From Microbacterium sp. STN6 (GTDB taxonomy: Bacteria; Actinomycetota; Actinomycetes; Actinomycetales; Microbacteriaceae), in assembly GCF_026410545.1 (NCBI RefSeq), contig NZ_JAPMIT010000002.1, positions 248,001 through 312,000 of the forward strand: a DNA stretch of 64,000 bases. The letters run 5' to 3'. The stretch's first letter is position 1. The number at the start of each line of letters is the position of its first letter. Below the pieces are notes generated by a model, which worked only from the letters and a program-made list of their open reading frames with translations, was not told the DNA's origin and did no database searches. The position numbers and the translations under genes are program-made. Positions 62,120 through 64,000 of this stretch are shown here, in pieces.

Positions 62120-62383
62120 CCGTTCCTTCTCTGCTTCGTGCGCCCGGGAGTGCGCGACTTAGGTAACCCTAACCGAGAATGCGGTCGCCGCGCCATCATG
62201 GATCTCCGGCGCGTGAATGTGTGGGCGCCGGGGCGTGCGAGAGAGTGGGGGGTTGCGGATCTGCGAGCGCTGCCAGCGCGGAGTGGGCGGGGTCGGGCTG
62301 TTTTGCGGGTGCTCGGCGCCTACACCCACGATTTGGCCGGAATCGTTCGTTGATGGGCAGGGTGGCCGCTACGGAGCGGGCGC
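62120..62383. other. Intergenic stretch, no gene recognised
   Basis: GC-rich DNA between the DedA and YeiH-like genes. A small hairpin (GCGCTGCCAGCGC, near 62267-62279) is the only structure seen. Short open frames here lack start signals. Confidence 0.4.
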
Positions 62384-63541
62384 TCACATGAGGCCGGTGG
62401 CGAACTGGAGGCCGAGGCTCGTGAGCGAGACGAGCAGCCACAGGCAGCCGCCGAGGATCAGCGGTCGCGCGCCCGCCCGGCGGAAGCCCGCGATGTCGGT
62501 CGACAGGCCGATGGCCGACAGCGCCATGGTGATGAGGAACACGGATGCCTGGCTCAGCGCCGGGTGTGCGGCAGCGGGGATCACACCGAGCGAGTTCACG
62601 GCGGCGATGACCACGAACCCGATGAGGAACCAGGGGACGAGGCGGAACACGTGCACGCGAGGCCGGCGGCGGGCTTCGGGGTCGAGGGCGGCGGCGCCGG
62701 GTGCGGCAGCGCGCGACGTGGCGGTACCGAGTGCGGCCTCGGTACCGGGTGCGGCTTCGGTGTGGGGTGCGGCCTCGGTGCCGGGTGCGGCAGCGGCATC
62801 CGCTGTCTCGATCATGGCGAGGCGTCGCTCCCGCCGCCCGACCAGCGCAGCAAGCCCCAGGCTGATGGGGATGATCATGAGCGTACGCACGAGCTTGACC
62901 ACGACGGCGTAGTTGGCGGCCTCGCTGCCGTACGTCGTCGCGGCGGCCACCACCGAGGAGGTGTCGTTGATGGCGGTGCCGGCGAAGAGCCCGAAGGCGT
63001 GCTGGCTGAGCCCGAGCAGGTGCCCGATGAACGGGAACAGCAGCACCGCCGCCACATTGAACAGGAAGATCGTCGAGACGGCGTAGGCGACCTCAGCGCC
63101 GACCGCGCCGATCACAGGAGTGACCGCGGCAATAGCGGATGCTCCGCAGATTCCCGTGCCGACCCCCACGAGGGTGCGCAGGTTGCCCACCACTCCGAGC
63201 CACCGTCCGATGAGCCAGGCGCCGACGAGGCATACCACGAGCGTGCCGAGCATGACGGGCAGCGATTCGACGCCGGCGCGGGCGATCTCGGCGAGCGAGA
63301 GCTGCGAGCCGAGCACGACCACCGAGAGCTGCAGCACGAACTTGCTCGCGGTCTTGACGCCGGGGGAGAGCACCGGGCCCGGCTTAAGGAACAGGCCGAG
63401 CACGACGCCGATGACGATGCCGGAGACGGGCCCGCCGATGAGCGGGATGAGGTGGCCGATCACGGTGGCGACGACCGCGATGGCGGCGGCGAGGGCGAGT
63501 CCGGGCAGGCGGATTCGGAGGGCAGAGGGCATGACAGACAT
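62384..63541 (-). CDS. YeiH family putative sulfate/sulfite exporter
   Basis: A 385-residue membrane protein of the UPF0324/YeiH type with about ten helices. Family blocks are GIVIGVVLGLFLKPGPVLSP, VGVGTGICGASAIAAVTPVIG, FAGTAINDTSSVVAAATTYG and KLVRTLMIIPISL. A long cytoplasmic loop near residue 240-285 holds Ala/Pro/Gly-Thr repeats (AAPGTEAAPHTEAAPGTEAA) not typical of the family. The start ATG 63541 is taken; ATG 63532 is an alternative. It is divergent from a LysR regulator, the normal arrangement for this transporter. Confidence 0.85.
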   Translation of the reverse strand: MSVMPSALRIRLPGLALAAAIAVVATVIGHLIPLIGGPVSGIVIGVVLGLFLKPGPVLSPGVKTASKFVLQLSVVVLGSQLSLAEIARAGVESLPVMLGTLVVCLVGAWLIGRWLGVVGNLRTLVGVGTGICGASAIAAVTPVIGAVGAEVAYAVSTIFLFNVAAVLLFPFIGHLLGLSQHAFGLFAGTAINDTSSVVAAATTYGSEAANYAVVVKLVRTLMIIPISLGLAALVGRRERRLAMIETADAAAAPGTEAAPHTEAAPGTEAALGTATSRAAAPGAAALDPEARRRPRVHVFRLVPWFLIGFVVIAAVNSLGVIPAAAHPALSQASVFLITMALSAIGLSTDIAGFRRAGARPLILGGCLWLLVSLTSLGLQFATGLM

Positions 63542-63605
63542 TCTTCTCGCCGCGCGCCGGCCTGCGGTACCCGGCGCGATGTTGGGAGGCCACAAGCGCG
63601 GCTTG

Positions 63606-63611
63606 TATCCT
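63606..63611 (+). promoter_or_regulatory. -10 element of the lysR leader promoter
   Basis: TATCCT, 6 nt, then the GTG at 63618. A TTGGGA at 63582-63587 stands 18 bp upstream as -35. This is the best-formed promoter in the window. Confidence 0.6.
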
Positions 63612-63617
63612 CGAAGG

Positions 63618-63683
63618 GTGATTTCTCGCCGTGAGTGCCGTCGCGCACCTCGCCCCATGCGTCATCGAGGCCGCGCGTGCTGA
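63618..63683 (+). CDS. Leaderless 21-codon leader ORF upstream of lysR
   Basis: GTG 63618 begins a small ORF of 21 codons ending at TGA 63681-63683. The peptide is very basic (nine Arg) and has Cys at positions 7 and 21; the second Cys codon is the last sense codon. The stop overlaps the start region of lysR (GTG 63677). Transcription should begin at its start codon. Cysteine-containing leaderless ORFs act as attenuators of sulfur genes in mycobacteria, which is the reason to call it; the peptide itself has no homologue I recognise. Confidence 0.45.
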   Translation: MISRRECRRAPRPMRHRGRAC

Positions 63684-64000
63684 GCACCCGCATGCCCGAC
63701 CTGTACGCGCTGCAAATGCTGAGCGCAGTGCACCGGCTGGGCAGCCTCTCGGCTGCCGCGCGCGAGCTCGGCGTCTCCCAGCAGGCGGTCTCCGCACGCA
63801 TGCGCGCGCTCGAGGGGCTGGCCGGCGTCGACCTGCTGACGCGCTCGCCGCGCGGCGCCCGCCTCACCGCCACCGGCGCACTCGTGGCCGACTGGGCGAA
63901 CGATCTACTCGCCGCGGCCGAGCGCCTCGACGCCGGCGTTGCCTCGCTTCGCACCGACACCGCGCGCCGCCTGCGCGTCGTCGCCAGCCAGACTGTCGCC
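63677..64000 (+). CDS. LysR family regulator, 3' end outside the window
   Basis: The first 108 codons of a LysR-type activator. The helix-turn-helix is LQMLSAVHRLGSLSAAAREL and GVSQQAVSARMRALEGLAGV, then LLTRSPRGARLTATG, followed by the linker helix. The effector domain lies beyond base 64000. GTG 63677 has GAGG 6 nt upstream; ATG 63692 is an alternative start. It probably controls the divergent YeiH-like transporter in response to a sulfur compound. Confidence 0.85.
   Translation, partial: MLSTRMPDLYALQMLSAVHRLGSLSAAARELGVSQQAVSARMRALEGLAGVDLLTRSPRGARLTATGALVADWANDLLAAAERLDAGVASLRTDTARRLRVVASQTVA

Overview
The window is high-GC (roughly two-thirds G+C) actinobacterial chromosome. Family content and gene order point to Microbacteriaceae (Leifsonia/Salinibacterium-like relatives): an AdnA/AdnB-like helicase-nuclease pair, NudC and UvrD2, a DUF2342 protein, a PDZ/Lon-like protease and a UPF0182 membrane protein sit in the order broadly known from mycobacteria, and DUF3107 and DUF3039 proteins are present. 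About twenty genes lack a Shine-Dalgarno sequence and instead have a TAnnnT-type -10 hexamer 6-8 nt before the start codon. That is the signature of leaderless mRNAs, which are common in actinobacteria, and it was used to choose many starts.

Region 1 (1-22.5 kb) is conserved housekeeping DNA. It holds a DEAD-box helicase (cut by the left edge), a ferritin-like protein, DUF3107, the AdnAB-like DNA-end resection pair, an APH-fold protein that has lost its catalytic residues, nudC overlapping uvrD2, a ThiF/TOMM-like protein, DUF2342, the PDZ/S16 protease, UPF0182, a ROK regulator, a FetB-like permease and a COG4705-like membrane protein. Region 2 (22.5-27 kb) has a membrane glycosyltransferase, a divergent XRE regulator/SDR pair, DUF4287 and a P-loop kinase.

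Region 3 (27.1-36.0 kb) is an integrated genomic island. A tyrosine recombinase lies just inside a 42-bp direct repeat that copies the 3' part of the initiator tRNA gene at 35.94-36.02 kb. The 8.8 kb between the repeats carry three metal/metalloid modules: CmtR-like ArsR + cation transporter + thioredoxin-fold protein; a second ArsR with two CDF transporters; and ArsR/Acr3/ArsC plus a flavoprotein resembling ArsO.

Region 4 (36-44 kb) has a nitrilase, an aminotransferase, a 56-bp palindromic repeat cluster, a lipoprotein and a PKD-like secreted protein with a locally AT-richer patch, a CopB-type P-ATPase and an HtrA protease. Region 5 (44-52.3 kb) is a cell-envelope polymer locus: a GT2 glycosyltransferase, a double-domain CDP-glycerol glycerophosphotransferase, an ABC-2 polymer exporter (permease + ATPase) and a nucleotidyltransferase, with an EcsC-like protein and a mazEF-type toxin-antitoxin pair between them.

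Region 6 (52.5-64 kb) holds an ABC ATPase with a histone-H1-like N-terminal extension and its permease, DUF3039, pncB divergent from murI-rph-rdgB, a chromosomal CDF transporter, two DedA proteins flanking tRNA-Leu(UAG), and a YeiH-like transporter divergent from a LysR regulator (cut by the right edge). The LysR gene is preceded by a leaderless 21-codon ORF containing cysteine codons.

The most interesting items are the tRNA-fMet island, the candidate cysteine-containing leader ORF, dispersed palindromes whose inner stems covary, the H1-tailed ABC ATPase, the pseudo-APH protein and the double TagF-type enzyme.
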